A DNA stretch of 64,000 nucleotides from Paenalicyclobacillus ferrooxydans. Lineage in GTDB: Bacteria > Bacillota > Bacilli > Alicyclobacillales > Alicyclobacillaceae. Below are positions 62,425 through 64,000 of the stretch, piece by piece. Under the pieces are notes generated by a model. It saw only the letters and a list, made by a program, of their open reading frames with translations, had not been told where the DNA came from and ran no database searches. The position numbers were made by a program, and so were the translations under genes. The stretch is from the NCBI RefSeq assembly GCF_001399675.1, contig NZ_LJCO01000011.1:175191-239190 (forward strand). The letters run 5' to 3'. Within the stretch, counting starts at the first letter, position 1; every line of letters starts with the position of its first letter.

Positions 62425-63320
62425 TGCTTGAAATTGTCGTATTCACTCTCTTCGAGGGTATGTTTCATGGGATCCTCGAGGAAAGCATGTTGAAACGTGC
62501 CATCGATGGCGGGCGTGCTTCTGTTCGATTCGTCAATTTCCGGGACTTTGCAAAAGATAAGCACCATACGGTTGATGATTATCCGTTTGGTGGAGGGGCA
62601 GGCATGGTTCTGAAACCGGATCCCATGGTGAGTGCGCTTCAGTCACTACCCGAACTCGCTCCCGGTGCAAAGGAACGGCGCCTCATGATGTCGCCGCAAG
62701 GACGGACATTCTCGCAAGCAATGGCTGAAGAGCTTGCAGGTCTCGAGCGGTTGGTGCTGGTGTGTGGACATTATGAGGGATTTGACGAGCGCATAAAGCC
62801 GCTGATTGGTGCAGAAGAGGTATCGGTTGGCGACTTTGTTCTGACGGGCGGAGAGATTCCTGCCATGGCGATTATGGATGCTGTGATACGACTTCTTCCG
62901 GGCACGCTCGGTAATGTGGCATCCCACAAGGATGACTCGTTTTCGACCGGCCTGTTGGAGTATCCGCAGTACACCCGGCCTGCTTCTTATGAAGGGCTTG
63001 ATGTGCCGGCTGCGCTGCTGTCGGGAAACCACGCTGAGATCGCTCGTTGGAGGAGAACCCATGCGTTGTATCGGACCTTCATGCGACGTCCTGACCTTCT
63101 GAAGTCAGCTGCTCTGACAAAGGAAGACGAGCTTCTTCTGTTGCGTTTCGAACAGGGTGACTTTTCGATGGTTGATGTGTTGGATGATGCAGTGGATGAT
63201 GCGGTGGATGATGCGATGGATGATGCGATGGATGATGCGGTGGATGATGCAGTGGATGATGCAGTGGATGATGCAGTGGATGATGCAGTGGATGATGCAG
63301 TGGATGATGCGGTCGATTGA
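62424..63320 (+). CDS. trmD: tRNA (guanine-N1-)-methyltransferase TrmD with an acidic DDAV repeat tail
   Basis: TrmD makes m1G37 in tRNAs and prevents frameshifting. The catalytic trefoil-knot domain is complete: DDYPFGGGAGM near residue 53, VCGHYEGFDER near 112 and the GGEIPAMAIMDAVIRLLPG region near 140, followed by the C-terminal domain. The family normally ends near residue 245-250. Here translation continues into eleven DDAV or DDAM repeats (residues about 254-297) encoded by a 12-bp tandem repeat. The tail is strongly acidic and probably disordered. In Bacillus rplS follows; here an rRNA operon does. Confidence 0.95.
   Translation: MLEIVVFTLFEGMFHGILEESMLKRAIDGGRASVRFVNFRDFAKDKHHTVDDYPFGGGAGMVLKPDPMVSALQSLPELAPGAKERRLMMSPQGRTFSQAMAEELAGLERLVLVCGHYEGFDERIKPLIGAEEVSVGDFVLTGGEIPAMAIMDAVIRLLPGTLGNVASHKDDSFSTGLLEYPQYTRPASYEGLDVPAALLSGNHAEIARWRRTHALYRTFMRRPDLLKSAALTKEDELLLLRFEQGDFSMVDVLDDAVDDAVDDAMDDAMDDAVDDAVDDAVDDAVDDAVDDAVDDAVD
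63183..63314 (+). repeat. In-frame tandem repeat, 11 x 12 bp, at the 3' end of trmD
   Basis: Units of GATGATGCAGTG and variants (GATGATGCGGTG, GATGATGCGATG) run without interruption to six bases before the TGA stop. Because the unit is a multiple of three, gain or loss of copies changes only tail length. Confidence 0.95.
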
Positions 63321-63871
63321 CCGGAGTTGAGTTTGATGCGGGAGCATCGCAGTTCGGTTAAGTATGTCGTCCGGGGCAGCCGGTACTGTATCCCATATGG
63401 CCGCCCCAGAAGACATATTTCATCGTATGGAGCCGGGTCAATATTCGTTCAATATTTCTGCCTAGGTGCATGCCTCATGTACGCAGTCACATCTGAGCCG
63501 GTTTCGCACGAGCCATCGTCATAAGCGTCTGCAGGAGACGGGAACCATCATCGAGGACTACCATCGAGGGCCATAGTCATGGGACCCTGACATTGGGACC
63601 CTGACATTGGGACTGGCATGCGTGGATGTACCAATTGAAAAAGAAAATACGCGAAGGAAGAAGATTCCACTGGATCTCAGTCTGGAGGCGTGATATATTA
63701 GTCGATGTCGCCGCGAGGCGGCTACGATGAAAACCTGATAACAACGCTGATATTGAGGCGAGCTATCAGGCATCGAAATGAAGTTGGTTCCTTGAAAACT
63801 AAACACACGCAGAGAGTGAAACGTACAGATTCGAAGTGAGCATCTTCGGCAACGAAGAGAGCAAACTTCTC
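63321..63871. other. Region between trmD and 16S rRNA, including the rRNA leader
   Basis: No convincing gene is present; a 65-codon frame at 63327-63524 lacks a good ribosome-binding site and family. It contains a 14-bp tandem duplication GGGACCCTGACATT at 63581-63608 and an extended -10 element TGATATATT at 63691-63699. A boxA-like TTCCTTGAAAACT lies at 63788-63800, of the kind seen in Bacillales rRNA leaders, and a small hairpin TCTTCG/CGAAGA just before the 16S start. Confidence 0.5.
63691..63699 (+). promoter_or_regulatory. Possible rRNA operon promoter (extended -10)
   Basis: TGATATATT matches a TG-N-TATATT extended -10; the corresponding -35 position holds TGGATC, a weak match. It lies about 170 bases before the 16S start, a normal distance. 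Confidence 0.4.
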
Positions 63872-64000
63872 AACTTTGAGAGTTTGATCCTGGCTCAGGA
63901 CGAACGCTGGCGGCGTGCCTAATACATGCAAGTCGCGCGGACTTCTTCGGAAGTCAGCGGCGGACGGGTGAGTAACACGTGGGCAATCTGCCTCTTAGAC
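63872..64000 (+). rRNA. rrs: 16S ribosomal RNA, 5' end (truncated by window edge)
   Basis: The universal 5' sequence AGAGTTTGATCCTGGCTCAG starts at 63879 (E. coli position 8), so the gene starts at about 63872. GACGAACGCTGGCGGCGTGC, AATACATGCAAGTCG and GGCGGACGGGTGAGTAACACG follow in the expected order. The variable V1 loop (GCGCGGACTTCTTCGGAAGTC) is compatible with Alicyclobacillus-type sequences. Confidence 0.97.

Noticed and set aside
63327..63524. 65-codon frame between trmD and 16S rRNA
   Set aside because: It has no clear ribosome-binding site, an odd composition and no recognisable family, and it lies in the rRNA upstream region.

Overview
The window is a contiguous chromosomal segment of a spore-forming, low-to-mid GC Gram-positive bacterium, most likely a member of the Alicyclobacillaceae. 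The evidence is the gene order, which follows the pyr-rqcH-remA-priA-prkC-spoVM-recG-fapR-smc-ffh-trmD block of Bacillus almost gene by gene, the presence of spoVM, remA and fapR, two genes for sulfoquinovosyl lipid synthesis (a lipid known from Alicyclobacillus), and the first ~130 bases of a Firmicutes-type 16S rRNA at the right edge.

Layout. 1-5236: end of the pyrimidine operon (carA partial, carB, pyrF, pyrE). 5399-11071: accessory genes (an orphan Rieske protein, glutamate dehydrogenase, a DUF2254 membrane protein) followed by rqcH on the minus strand. 11218-28841: a long plus-strand housekeeping run: Ca2+-type P-ATPase, yicC, remA, gmk, rpoZ, coaBC, priA, def, fmt, rsmB, rlmN, prpC, prkC, rsgA, rpe and the 26-codon spoVM. 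rpmB lies on the opposite strand. 29543-33695: yloU, fakA, recG. 33798-41384: a lipid and envelope island (psd, an unrecognised 36-aa peptide gene, sqdB, sqdX, a GtrA protein), then a dense cluster of tandem repeats including a 15-copy, 52-bp array, an amidase and a CBS-domain protein. 41794-44573: rsmD, coaD, ylbK, ylbN, rpmF. 44746-46946: threonine catabolism (kbl, tdh). 47189-53143: the FapR-controlled type II fatty acid synthesis operon (fapR, plsX, fabH, fabD, fabG, acpP, fabF). 53249-63320: rnc, smc, ftsY, ylxM, ffh, rpsP, khpA, ylqD, rimM, trmD. 63321-64000: rRNA leader and the 5' end of 16S rRNA.

How the genes work together. Most of the window is translation, ribosome-assembly and protein-targeting machinery (def, fmt, rsmB, rlmN, rsgA, rimM, trmD, rqcH, ftsY, ffh) interleaved with membrane-lipid supply (plsX and the fab genes, fakA, psd, sqdB, sqdX) and cell-state signalling (prpC/prkC, remA, spoVM). 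Many translation starts are GTG or TTG, and fapR appears to start at CTG.

The least ordinary material is non-coding. The 52-bp palindromic array at 38190, a 20-bp palindromic array in the amidase leader, three stacked hairpins between pyrF and pyrE, a possible three-way-junction RNA before spoVM, and a multi-hairpin stretch before rsmD are not explained by the annotated genes. Short tandem repeats are unusually frequent, several lie over stop codons, and one has extended TrmD with an acidic DDAV tail. No CRISPR array, insertion sequence, prophage or tRNA gene was recognised.
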